12,432 nt of DNA from JARDZI01 sp041639705. GTDB taxonomy: Bacteria > Bacillota > Clostridia > Clostridiales > Caloramatoraceae. A program made the position numbers and the translations under genes. Shown one piece after another: positions 1 through 7,152 of this stretch. Location: NCBI GenBank assembly GCA_041639705.1, contig JBEQBT010000082.1, positions 1-12,432 of the forward strand. Reading direction: 5' to 3'. How positions within the stretch are numbered: the first letter of the stretch is position 1; each line of letters opens with the position of its first letter. The notes under the pieces are model-generated. The model saw only the letters and a program-made list of their open reading frames with translations, did not search any database and was not told where the DNA came from.

Positions 1-103
1 CGGTTGGCGGATTTTTCAGCGTGTCTTGAGACACAGCCAGTACCACGCCCTTATAGGGCTAGTGCAAACCACCCGTTTTACGGGTGGTCATGATTAAAAG
101 AAA
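1..103 (-). ncRNA. Candidate omegaRNA 3' portion / right-end region of an IS200/IS605 element
   Basis: This stretch lies directly downstream, on the minus strand, of a tnpB stop codon. It holds three hairpins. The one nearest the stop is an 8-bp stem with a 3-base loop (69-76 with 80-87, CCACCCGT/ACGGGTGG). The next is a GCCC/GGGC stem (47-50 with 56-59), and the third is GTGTC/GACAC with a TTGA loop (21-25 with 30-34). In IS200/IS605 elements the guide-bearing omegaRNA of TnpB is made from the 3' end of tnpB through to the element's right end, and it is rich in such hairpins. Position and structure fit that, but no covariance model was run. The true right end and any guide would lie left of base 1. 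Alternatively it is only the structured transposon end recognised by TnpA. Confidence 0.5.
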
Positions 104-214
104 TTATTTTACTACTCCTGTGAATGCTTTCGAGAATACTTTTCTTATTAAATTGTATAAACCATTAACATCAGCATTAATTAAAGTTCCATTAGACTGT
201 CTCCTTTGAAAAAT
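104..214 (-). pseudogene. tnpB: TnpB (IS200/IS605 OrfB) C-terminal remnant
   Basis: Read on the minus strand, 36 codons end in TAA (104-106) and encode the typical TnpB C-terminus. It includes NGTLINADVNG followed by LYNLIRKVF and a short basic tail. In this RNA-guided nuclease family the Asp of the NADVNG motif is the third RuvC catalytic acid. Everything upstream is gone: an in-frame TAA lies at 215-217, and the sequence beyond it is the promoter region of the divergent kinase gene. The remnant cannot make a nuclease. It keeps exactly the part of tnpB that in related elements overlaps the omegaRNA. The family assignment is secure despite the short length. The exact 5' break (about 209-214) is approximate. 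Confidence 0.8.
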
Positions 215-219
215 TTATA

Positions 220-248
220 TTGATTACTACAATTTTTTGCAATATTAT
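220..248 (+). promoter_or_regulatory. Predicted sigma-A promoter for the sensor kinase gene
   Basis: TTGATT (220-225) and TATTAT (243-248) are separated by exactly 17 bases. That is a good match to the housekeeping -35/-10 consensus, at four and five of six positions. Transcription would start near 255, giving a leader of about 67 bases before the ATG at 322. The promoter begins only about six bases past the tnpB breakpoint. No clear operator repeat is seen in the leader. Confidence 0.5.
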
Positions 249-321
249 AGAGGTAGTACTATTTTTAGATATTTTTTGACACAGAGTTACAAAATAGAAA
301 AATTTCTTAGAGGTATAAATT

Positions 322-2682
322 ATGAGAAAATTAAAACACTTCATACTTTGCTTAACATTTTTAGTTCTTCTTTTTTCTCTATTTCCCCAAAATGCATACT
401 CATCAATTAGCAGCAGAAGACCACGTGTTTTGATTCTTAATTCATATCATTATGGGAATGAGTGGTCCGATGAGATTGTAAAGGAGATAATGAATGTATT
501 TAAGGAAAAGCTTCCTAATTCAGATATTAGCATTGAATATATGGATGCAAAAAGAATATTCAACCAACAATACTTTGAGGAACTTTATAAAATTTACAAG
601 TATAAATACAGTAATCAGAAAGTTGATGTAATTATTTCAAGTGATAATAGTGCATTCGATTTTCTTCTTAAATATAGAGATGACCTATTCCCTGGTACAC
701 CAGTTGTATTCAGTGGTGTTAATAATTTTAATGAGAACCGTTTAACCGGGCATGATCTTTTCACTGGAATTGCAGAGAATGCAGATATAAAAACAAATAT
801 AGATATAGCTCTAAAGCTACATCCCAATACAAAAAATATAGCAGTTATAACAGATAAAACTACTACAAACCCTGCTCTTCGAAATAATCTAGCTATTACA
901 GTATTAGCCTTGAAGAATAAAGTTAATCTGACTTACATAGAAGACAGGAATATTGACGATGTTCAAAAAAAGATACAAGAGTTGCCAAGTGATAGCATTA
1001 TTTTTCTTATGACACCAGTATTTGAAGATTTATTTGGAGAATCAATCCCAGTAACCGAAGGTGCAAAAATCATATCACGCACTTCTAAAATTCCCATGTA
1101 TAGTCTATGGGGTTATTATATAAATAAAGGTATAGTTGGCGGTATGCTTACTTCTGGCTCTGTTCAAGGCAGACAGGCAGCAGAAATGAGCATTAAAATT
1201 TTAAATGGAACTAAAATTTCTTATATTCCAATTATAAATAATAATAGTGGTAATACGCTTATATTTGACTATAATCAGCTTCAATATTATGGTCTAAAAA
1301 ATAATCTTCTTCCAAAAGGGAGCACTATTATTAACAGCCCCCCAAGATCGTATACCATAGATAAGCACATCCTTTGGATTTCTATAATAGCTGTTATACT
1401 TATACTTCTAATAGCGGTTATCATTTTATCATTTATTGTTGCAAAACTAAAACGTATGGATAAAGCTCTTAAGGATAGTGAAGAACGTTATCGCAAGTTA
1501 GTAGATTTTCTTCCTGACGCGATTTATGTGTCTCACAATGGTATTATTGTTTTTTCAAATGCTTCCGGACTTAAACTGCTGGGTCTAAAAAATTATGATG
1601 AACTCTTAGGTCATGAAATAATGCATTACATAAAATCTGAATCGAGCAGTTTAGAAACTGAAAATATGAAAAATATGCTTTATAGTAATAATTCAATGCC
1701 ACTTCACGAATATAAGCTTATTCAAAGAGATGGAGCAGAGATTTATGCTGAATCATCATCAATATCTTTTCCCTGGGAGGGTGAAACTGCACTACTAATT
1801 GCAGCAAGAGATATTACCGAACGTAAGCAAGCCGAAGAGCTTGAAAGAAAGCTTGAGGAAAATAATATTCTTCTCAGAGAAACTATGGAGCTTGATACCC
1901 TTAAAACAGAATTCTTTGCAAATATATCTCACGAACTTAAGACACCTTTAAATGTAGTTCTAAGCTCAGCTCAAATGATAGAGGCCATTAATAATGGGAA
2001 TATTAAATTTGATAATAATGCCAAAGCTAATAAATATATAAATATGATGAAGAAGAATTGTTTTAGGCTCATAAGACTTGTAGACAACCTTATAGATAGC
2101 ACTAAAATAGATGCAGGTTATTTTCAACTATATCTTAAAAACCTTGATATAGTCAGTGTAGTAGAGGATATCACTCTTTCAGTTGCAAAGTATATTGAAG
2201 ACAAGGGTATAAACCTTATATTTGATACAGAAGTTGAAGAAAAAATAATTGCTTGTGATGGAGAAAAAATTGAAAGAATAATTCTGAACCTGTTATCAAA
2301 TGCTGCTAAGTTTACAAACGAGGGTGAAAGCATTATGGTTAGTATTTATGATAAAGTTGATAGTGTTATTATATCTGTTAAGGATACAGGTATTGGCATT
2401 CCAAAGGACAAACAGGAAAGCATATTTGAAAGATTTGTTCAAGTGGATAAATCCCTAACAAGAAATCATCTTGGAAGTGGTATAGGCCTGTCTATTGTTA
2501 AGTCACTTGTTGAAATGCATGAAGGGAAGATTCGTTTAGAAAGTGAGCCAGGTTGTGGTAGTGAATTTATAGTAGAGCTTCCAGTTAAAATAATACCTGA
2601 AGTTTATGATTCAAAGGAAAGTGAAAATCACCACAAACAGGTAAACAAAGATAGAATAAATATCGAACTTTCTGATATCTAG
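322..2682 (+). CDS. Membrane sensor histidine kinase with periplasmic-binding-type sensor and PAS domain
   Basis: This 786-residue protein is built as follows: signal/anchor segment at 6-27; an extracellular domain of about 35-335 resembling the ABC_sub_bind type of periplasmic binding protein (it opens RPRVLILNSYHYG and has VDVIISSDNSA near 101-111); one transmembrane helix at about 350-373; a PAS domain at about 385-500; a HisKA domain with phospho-acceptor H537 in NISHELKTP; and a HATPase_c domain. The ATPase N box is around N656/N660, the G1 box is DTGIG at 688-692, the F box is FERF, and the G2 box is GSGIG at 718-722. All catalytic motifs are intact. It should bind a small ligand outside the cell and phosphorylate a response regulator. 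There is no receiver domain and no regulator gene in this window, so it is an orphan here. AGAGG at 309-313, eight bases before the ATG, supports the start. The tail after about 757 is hydrophilic and has no recognised domain. Ligand and partner are unknown. Confidence 0.93.
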   Translation: MRKLKHFILCLTFLVLLFSLFPQNAYSSISSRRPRVLILNSYHYGNEWSDEIVKEIMNVFKEKLPNSDISIEYMDAKRIFNQQYFEELYKIYKYKYSNQKVDVIISSDNSAFDFLLKYRDDLFPGTPVVFSGVNNFNENRLTGHDLFTGIAENADIKTNIDIALKLHPNTKNIAVITDKTTTNPALRNNLAITVLALKNKVNLTYIEDRNIDDVQKKIQELPSDSIIFLMTPVFEDLFGESIPVTEGAKIISRTSKIPMYSLWGYYINKGIVGGMLTSGSVQGRQAAEMSIKILNGTKISYIPIINNNSGNTLIFDYNQLQYYGLKNNLLPKGSTIINSPPRSYTIDKHILWISIIAVILILLIAVIILSFIVAKLKRMDKALKDSEERYRKLVDFLPDAIYVSHNGIIVFSNASGLKLLGLKNYDELLGHEIMHYIKSESSSLETENMKNMLYSNNSMPLHEYKLIQRDGAEIYAESSSISFPWEGETALLIAARDITERKQAEELERKLEENNILLRETMELDTLKTEFFANISHELKTPLNVVLSSAQMIEAINNGNIKFDNNAKANKYINMMKKNCFRLIRLVDNLIDSTKIDAGYFQLYLKNLDIVSVVEDITLSVAKYIEDKGINLIFDTEVEEKIIACDGEKIERIILNLLSNAAKFTNEGESIMVSIYDKVDSVIISVKDTGIGIPKDKQESIFERFVQVDKSLTRNHLGSGIGLSIVKSLVEMHEGKIRLESEPGCGSEFIVELPVKIIPEVYDSKESENHHKQVNKDRINIELSDI

Positions 2683-2712
2683 ATTTAAAAGACTATTATA
2701 TAAAGATAAGAA

Positions 2713-2752
2713 TACATAAAAAAGAACCATAAAAGTGGTTCTTTTTTATGTA
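2713..2752. terminator. Bidirectional intrinsic terminator between convergent genes
   Basis: A perfect 17-bp stem (2713-2729 with 2736-2752) has a six-base loop, TAAAAG. The core is AAGAACCA/TGGTTCTT. The stem carries six A on one side and six T on the other, so a U-run follows the GC-containing core on either strand. It lies 30 bases past the kinase stop and is also the only convincing terminator for the convergent aminopeptidase gene. Confidence 0.9.
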
Positions 2753-2790
2753 CAAAATATATTAGAAATTTTAAATCATATGCGGATTGA

Positions 2791-2869
2791 TTAATAGGCA
2801 ATGGGTAGATGTTTCGCAGCAGGGGAACTAGCCCCTACCATTACAATACTTATAATTTGTAATTATAAG
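2791..2869. repeat. Palindromic intergenic element of unknown origin
   Basis: Between the kinase terminator and the aminopeptidase stop lie two inverted repeats. One is AGGGG/CCCCT around 2821-2835, nested inside a looser AATGGGTAG/CTACCATT pairing (about 2802-2842). The other is a perfect 9-bp stem, CTTATAATT/AATTATAAG (2849-2857 with 2861-2869). Neither is followed by a U-run on either strand, so neither is a standard terminator. On the minus strand 2791-2841 also reads as a short open frame, MVGASSPAAKHLPIAY, ending in TAA. It has no clear ribosome binding site, so it could be the tail of a decayed gene. I do not recognise it. Confidence 0.4.
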
Positions 2870-2878
2870 ATATTTGGT

Positions 2879-4929
2879 TTACTCTTCAAATGCATTATTA
2901 AGCTCCTCAGTACCCAATAACACAAATTTACCATTCCTTATAATGTCTATTCTTTCTCCAGAATAGGTTAGGGCAGATATAAATTCTATTCCCTCATATG
3001 GAAGGGTAATGTCAGTATGAACCCCTGTGTATGCTTTATTCAAATCTACCTTTCTAAGTATTGACATCTCATTTTCTCTAGCAGTGATTTCCTTCTTATT
3101 TAAAATATTATAAATTGGAAGATCCTCTACCCAGCTAAAACAGGTATCCCCTATTGCAAAGTGGGGACCCATTTTCTCGATTATTAATATTGGCAGCACC
3201 TCAAGTATGTCATATTTTTGAGCTACTACATATGCATAAGTGTTTGTACCTATTGCAAATTCTCCCAGAGGTAAAGTCTCATGAAGCTGCATTAGATTTT
3301 CCTTTATATACTCAATATTATCCTTTTCATTGTCAAAATTAGTACAGCTGTAGTCTGATACATAACCATCCTTAAATATAACCTTTAAGTTCTTATATCT
3401 TAAGCTTCCAAGAAATATATCCTCAATATGAAGAACTCCATTTGTACCCTTAAGCTCTGGAGAAGTAAAAACTTCCCCTAATGGTATATTTACACCTCAA
3501 CACAATTCACAAAATTGGTTTGCTTGATCGGATTTTGAAGTTTTGGAAGCTTAACCTTAATATCGGTTTCATTTGTTCCCTTACCCTTTATATGAACATA
3601 TTCGCCCTGGTCAAGAGCATCAATTATATGTTGTTGTATTTTTTCATATAGTCCATTGTCCATCATGTTAATCTTTAAAGTCTCCTCAAATATCTCCTCA
3701 AACTTTTCTCCAATTTCTGGGCTTGGGAATGCAATAATACAAAAGCTTGTTTCCTCAGAAGCATCATATTTTTCATATATCTGAATAAGCCTATTCCTTT
3801 GTTGTTGATGTATTTGCTCCTGTTCCTTTGACAATTTCAGACATTCACTTTTCTTTACTGGTGAGAATGGCTTCTCTCCAAAGTTATCAAATAATACAGG
3901 TCCAACTTCGAGCTTTAAAACATCCTTGCTGGTTTCACATGCCCTTTCATATGCTGTTTCATAAAGTGCTGCATACTCTTCATTTAAGAATAATGCATTA
4001 TCAAATCTATGATCATAATCATATTGTTTGTTAGGAATTGTTGATATTACATCTGCAATTGCAACTTCAAAACCTCTTTGCTTAAATTCTTTAATAACTT
4101 GTCTTGCGATTATTTCCTGCCCAGCATTATAGAACAATCTAATAACATTTCTGTTTTTTCTATCCTTATTATCAACAGTAAAACTTCTTATAAATGCTTC
4201 AACAACTGTCCTGGATAACTTTATTATTTTATCAGTTGGATACTTTACTAAAAATTCTGAGGTTTTTACTTCATTCTCAGTTATATATTTTCCAAATTTG
4301 AAAAGATATTTAGGATCATTTAAGTCAGCTCCCAATATAGTTTCCTTATAGAAACCAAAATCCTTATTCGTTCTTTCTTCAAATCTATAACTAATATTTT
4401 TAGCAATGGATGCTTTATCAATTCGAGTAAATATTCTCTTTAGCTCCTTATAATCCACTCCCTCATATTTAACCAGATGGTATGCATCTATTAACAGTTT
4501 ATTGTTTTCTAACATGTTGAATATTCGATGTTTAAATGCATACTCGATATATTCTCTTAGTTTTACATAGGTAGCAGATAATAACTGTCCCATACCATCT
4601 CCAAAAATTGAAACTGCATAGATAGGATTTGCATAGCTTGTACTATAATTTTCTCCTCGAAGTTCCTTGTATAGACTATTGTTTTCTTCTTTTAATTCTT
4701 CAAAACTTTTCATATTGAAGTACTCATCATTATAAGCTTTTTCAATTTCTGCAAGCCTTAGCACCCACTTTGCAGCATGATTAAAGTATTTGTAGTACTT
4801 ATTTTTCTCCTGCTCATCCCCCTGAGCTTCTGTATCTGAAGCCATTTGTCTGATAATCAGAAGGCTTCTATTATAGCAATCAAGTGCTTTTTCGTTTTCT
4901 AACCTGTAAAATTCCTGAGACTTAATCAT
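2879..4929 (-). pseudogene. Large M29-type aminopeptidase, broken by a one-base frameshift
   Basis: Two frames encode one protein of about 683 residues. Positions 4929 to 3490 give 479 residues ending in NFVNCVEV. The reading continues in the -1 frame from about 3493 to 2879 as VNIPLGEVFTSP and onward for 204 residues. Inserting one base between 3494 and 3495 restores the family-like NCVEDVNIPLGEVFTSP. M29 peptidases are two-metal aminopeptidases. The expected ligand motifs all lie after the break: GEVFTSP, LGEFAIGTN, GPHFAIGDT and HTD. The first 479 residues alone would therefore be inactive. Residues about 1-255 are a charged, helical N-terminal extension absent from the usual 410-residue enzymes; the M29 domain starts near 260. 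An internal ATG at 3292 would lack the first ligand. No slippery heptamer is visible at the shift, so mutation or a sequencing error is likelier than programmed frameshifting. A strong AGGGGG site lies seven bases before the start. Confidence 0.85.
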
Positions 4930-4980
4930 TGGTGATCCCCCTTTTTAATAAACAGAACTTTAAGGACTAATAATTACAAA

Positions 4981-5009
4981 ATAAAAACCTTTTCATCAAA
5001 GGTTTTTAT
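4981..5009 (-). terminator. Intrinsic terminator upstream of the aminopeptidase gene
   Basis: A perfect 12-bp stem (4981-4992 with 4998-5009, core AAACCTTT/AAAGGTTT) has a five-base loop. On the minus strand it ends in TTTTTATTTTG. It lies 140 bases past the radical SAM stop and 52 bases before the aminopeptidase start. It most simply ends the upstream DUF1905/radical SAM transcript. If a promoter lies to its right, it would instead act as a leader attenuator for the aminopeptidase gene. Confidence 0.7.
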
Positions 5010-5089
5010 AATATCACAAAACATATACTTATTTTACCATAGAATAACAATCAAATAAAGTAAAATCTATGCAAATTTTACAATATGAG

Positions 5090-5147
5090 TGTCAGTCACT
5101 TCATATTCACATTTGAGATCTGAAATGTGAATGTGAAGTGACTGGCA
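5090..5147. repeat. 58-bp near-perfect palindrome (REP-like element)
   Basis: Arms of 29 bases pair around the central AGATCT (5116-5121). They show one mismatch (5115/5122) and two G-T pairs (5104/5133 and 5092/5145). The outer sequence is GTCAGTCACTTCA on one side and TGAAGTGACTGGC on the other. It starts one base past the TAG stop of the radical SAM gene. No U-run follows on either strand, so it is not a standard terminator. Length, symmetry and position behind a gene suit a dispersed palindromic repeat of REP or MITE type, or a 3' mRNA-stabilising hairpin. No second copy occurs in this window. Confidence 0.75.
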
Positions 5148-5148
5148 T

Positions 5149-6492
5149 CTAGACCCTGTATGCTAACCATTTAAAAAACCTTCCCAGCTTGTTAAAGGAA
5201 ATTATTTTGCACAATAACTCGGTTAGTTTTCCAAACTTCCTATAAAAAAAATTGAATGCTAAAAATGGTATCCATTGTTTTTTTGATTTTGGAAGTCTTT
5301 TCATTATATTTTTAAAGGAATACACCTCTTTATATACCCATAGATAGCCTTTGTACAATTCTGACCCAGTCATATTCTTTGGTTTGTACACAACATGAGC
5401 TGTATTATAATGGGACAAATCAAAATCTACAATTCTATCCTGCTGTAACAATGTTGAATATAATTTTGTGCCAGGATAAGGAGTTAGAATATGTGAAGTT
5501 ACCGTTTCAATTTTATTATTAACTATCCAGTCTAGTGTACTTTTAAAAACCGAAGCATTATCTTCATCCAAACCAAAAACAAAGCTTGCATTTATCATTA
5601 TTCCTCTTCTGTGAATCTCATCTACTAGTCCCTCATATCTATTTACACTATTTTGTACTTTATGAACACTTTCTAATGATTTGCTATTTATACTTTCAAA
5701 ACCTATAAAAAGACTTTGACAACCTGCATCTTTCATTTCATCTAATAATTCAGGCATATCCACTATATTTGAAGTCACCGCTGCATTCCACTTTAATTTA
5801 AGAGGTTTTATTTCCTTGAGTAATTGACTGGTCCACTTAGGATTTCCAATGAAATTATCATCAATAAACATTATGTGTCTTGTTTTTAATGCATTTATGT
5901 CCTTAATTACATCATCTATTGGCCTATTTATATAGGTTTTTAGGCTTTTCTTGCTGCTGTTATAACAGAAATCGCATTGAAAAGGGCAACCTCTGCTTGT
6001 ACTAATAATGTTTGTATATAAATACTTTCTATTATCAATAATAATATAATCAGGAGATACAATCTCCGTCCCTGAAATACCTTCCATATCACAATATACC
6101 TTCTTAAGCGAATTATTTTCTTTATCCTTAAGAATTTTTTCCCAGACTCTTTCAGCCATTCCTACGCATATTGCATTAAAACTGTTTATAGCTCCATCTG
6201 GATCTGATGTTATATGTATGCCTCCTGCAATTACTGATACACCACGTTTTTGAAATTCCTTTGATATCTCTACTGCTCTATTTGTTACATCTACTGTAAC
6301 AGTTATACCAACTAAGTCTACATACTCATCAAAGTCTATATCTTCTACATTTTCATTTTCAATTATAACAATATGCTCTTTTGGTATAAGCTTTGCAAGT
6401 GTTAATAATCCTAGGGATGGAGACATTCTTGTCTTTAATTTTGTATCCATTGGCCTTGGCAGCATTCCAGGCTGGATTAATTTAATCTTCAT
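5149..6492 (-). CDS. B12-binding-type radical SAM protein
   Basis: The 447-residue protein has an N-terminal cobalamin-binding-like Rossmann domain (about 1-135). It is marked by VDLVGITVTV and by GGIHITSDPDG at 90-100. A radical SAM barrel (about 155-350) has the iron-sulfur motif CPFQCDFC (C169, C173, C176), IDDNFIG near 210 and GFES near 264. The basic C-terminal region (about 360-447) resembles the extension of DUF4070-like members. The classic DxHxxG cobalamin motif is absent, as in most of this class. Members methylate or rearrange unreactive carbons in lipids, tetrapyrroles or peptides; the substrate here is unknown. AGGAG at 6500-6504, seven bases before the ATG, supports the start. 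It lies 47 bases behind the DUF1905 gene and is probably cotranscribed with it. Confidence 0.88.
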   Translation of the reverse strand: MKIKLIQPGMLPRPMDTKLKTRMSPSLGLLTLAKLIPKEHIVIIENENVEDIDFDEYVDLVGITVTVDVTNRAVEISKEFQKRGVSVIAGGIHITSDPDGAINSFNAICVGMAERVWEKILKDKENNSLKKVYCDMEGISGTEIVSPDYIIIDNRKYLYTNIISTSRGCPFQCDFCYNSSKKSLKTYINRPIDDVIKDINALKTRHIMFIDDNFIGNPKWTSQLLKEIKPLKLKWNAAVTSNIVDMPELLDEMKDAGCQSLFIGFESINSKSLESVHKVQNSVNRYEGLVDEIHRRGIMINASFVFGLDEDNASVFKSTLDWIVNNKIETVTSHILTPYPGTKLYSTLLQQDRIVDFDLSHYNTAHVVYKPKNMTGSELYKGYLWVYKEVYSFKNIMKRLPKSKKQWIPFLAFNFFYRKFGKLTELLCKIISFNKLGRFFKWLAYRV

Positions 6493-6539
6493 AATGTTAC
6501 TCCTACCTTACTAATATGTTATATTAATTATTTAAATAT

Positions 6540-7007
6540 TTAATTTCTTTTAACTCCCTCAGCCAACATTTCTATGGCCTCTCTAATCCGCTTATCCCTT
6601 GTCTCAATCCTTTTAGCGCTTAAAACCCAATTTCCAAATTTCTTTTGATTTGAATAGGATAAGCTTTTAAAGAAGTTTTTTGCTTTTTCATTCTCGTCTA
6701 ATTGTTTCTGGAAATCCTCGGGTACTTCAATTATCCTTTCCTCATCATCCTTTGTAATAGCCACATGTACTAAATCCCCTGGCTGCTTATTAATTTCACT
6801 TCTTATTTTTTTAGTTATTCCAAGCAAATGACAACCTTTGTCCATTTTTGCTAAGGAGCCTCTATATTCATAACCATCAAATGTTGCCCTTACCTTTACT
6901 TGCCCTTTGACACCGAACTCTTCTTCCACATTATAAGGAAATTCAATATAGGCACCATCTATTAAATCATGTTTTTTTATTTCTGCATCAAATTCATACA
7001 TTTTCAT
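6540..7007 (-). CDS. DUF1905 / YdeI-OmdA domain protein
   Basis: The 155-residue protein has two recognisable halves. Residues 4-86 fit DUF1905, a small beta-barrel-like fold, with the motifs AYIEFPYNVEEEFG, KGQVKVRATFDG and HLLGITKKIR. Residues about 92-153 fit the OmdA/YdeI helical domain, with VPEDF, SYSNQKKFGNWVLSAKRIETR and a final EGVKR. These proteins are cytoplasmic. YdeI/OmdA relatives have been linked to resistance against bacteriocins or cationic peptides, but the biochemical role is not established. The length is normal for the two-domain family. AGAGGAG at 7018-7024, ten bases before the ATG, supports the start. It is first in a likely two-gene transcript with the B12-type radical SAM gene. 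Confidence 0.85.
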   Translation of the reverse strand: MKMYEFDAEIKKHDLIDGAYIEFPYNVEEEFGVKGQVKVRATFDGYEYRGSLAKMDKGCHLLGITKKIRSEINKQPGDLVHVAITKDDEERIIEVPEDFQKQLDENEKAKNFFKSLSYSNQKKFGNWVLSAKRIETRDKRIREAIEMLAEGVKRN

Positions 7008-7037
7008 ATTTCAACAACTCCTCTATAAATACTTTTA

Positions 7038-7057
7038 CTCTGCATAAATTTGCAGAG
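7038..7057 (-). other. Leader hairpin before the DUF1905 gene
   Basis: CTCTGC (7038-7043) pairs with GCAGAG (7052-7057) across an eight-base loop, between the predicted promoter and the ribosome binding site. No U-run follows on the minus strand, so it is not a terminator. A role in mRNA stability or in operator recognition is possible but untested. Confidence 0.3.
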
Positions 7058-7087
7058 CCTGCCTCCCAGCATACTATCTTTTATTTC

Positions 7088-7118
7088 ATTTTAGCATAAA
7101 TTTTAACAACTATATCAA
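7088..7118 (-). promoter_or_regulatory. Possible sigma-A promoter for the DUF1905/radical SAM transcript
   Basis: On the minus strand TTGATA (7113-7118) and TAAAAT (7088-7093) each match the consensus at five of six positions. The spacing is 19 bases, at the long end of what works. It lies between the ogt terminator and the DUF1905 start, where a promoter is expected. Confidence 0.35.
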
Positions 7119-7123
7119 ACAAA

Positions 7124-7152
7124 ATAAAAAAAGTGTAGTAATAAAACTACAC
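7124..7152 (-). terminator. Intrinsic terminator overlapping the ogt stop codon
   Basis: GTGTAGT (7133-7139) pairs with ACTACAC (7146-7152) across a six-base loop. On the minus strand this is followed by seven T (7126-7132) and then ATTTTG. The TAG stop of ogt (7147-7149) lies inside the stem, so the coding sequence runs straight into the terminator. It separates ogt from the DUF1905 transcript. Confidence 0.85.

Noticed and set aside
1..93. Plus-strand open frame through the first 93 bases as the end of a gene
   Set aside because: Two plus-strand frames are open by chance. The minus-strand tnpB tail and hairpins explain the region better, and the translations match no family I know.
276..281. 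Perfect TTGACA hexamer before the kinase gene
   Set aside because: With 16-18 bases of spacing only AAAAAT-like sequence is available as -10, and the transcript would start inside the ribosome binding site. The pair at 220-248 is better placed.
2879..3292. Separate 137-residue gene downstream of the frameshift
   Set aside because: It is the C-terminal part of the aminopeptidase. Homologous sequence continues upstream of its ATG in the same frame to about 3493, so it is not an independent gene.
3154..3342. Plus-strand open frame of 62 codons across the aminopeptidase gene
   Set aside because: It is antisense to a well-supported coding region, has no ribosome binding site and no recognisable product.
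3490..3500. Programmed -1 frameshift at the aminopeptidase break
   Set aside because: The site reads GTT GAG GTG TAA, with no slippery heptamer and no obvious downstream structure.
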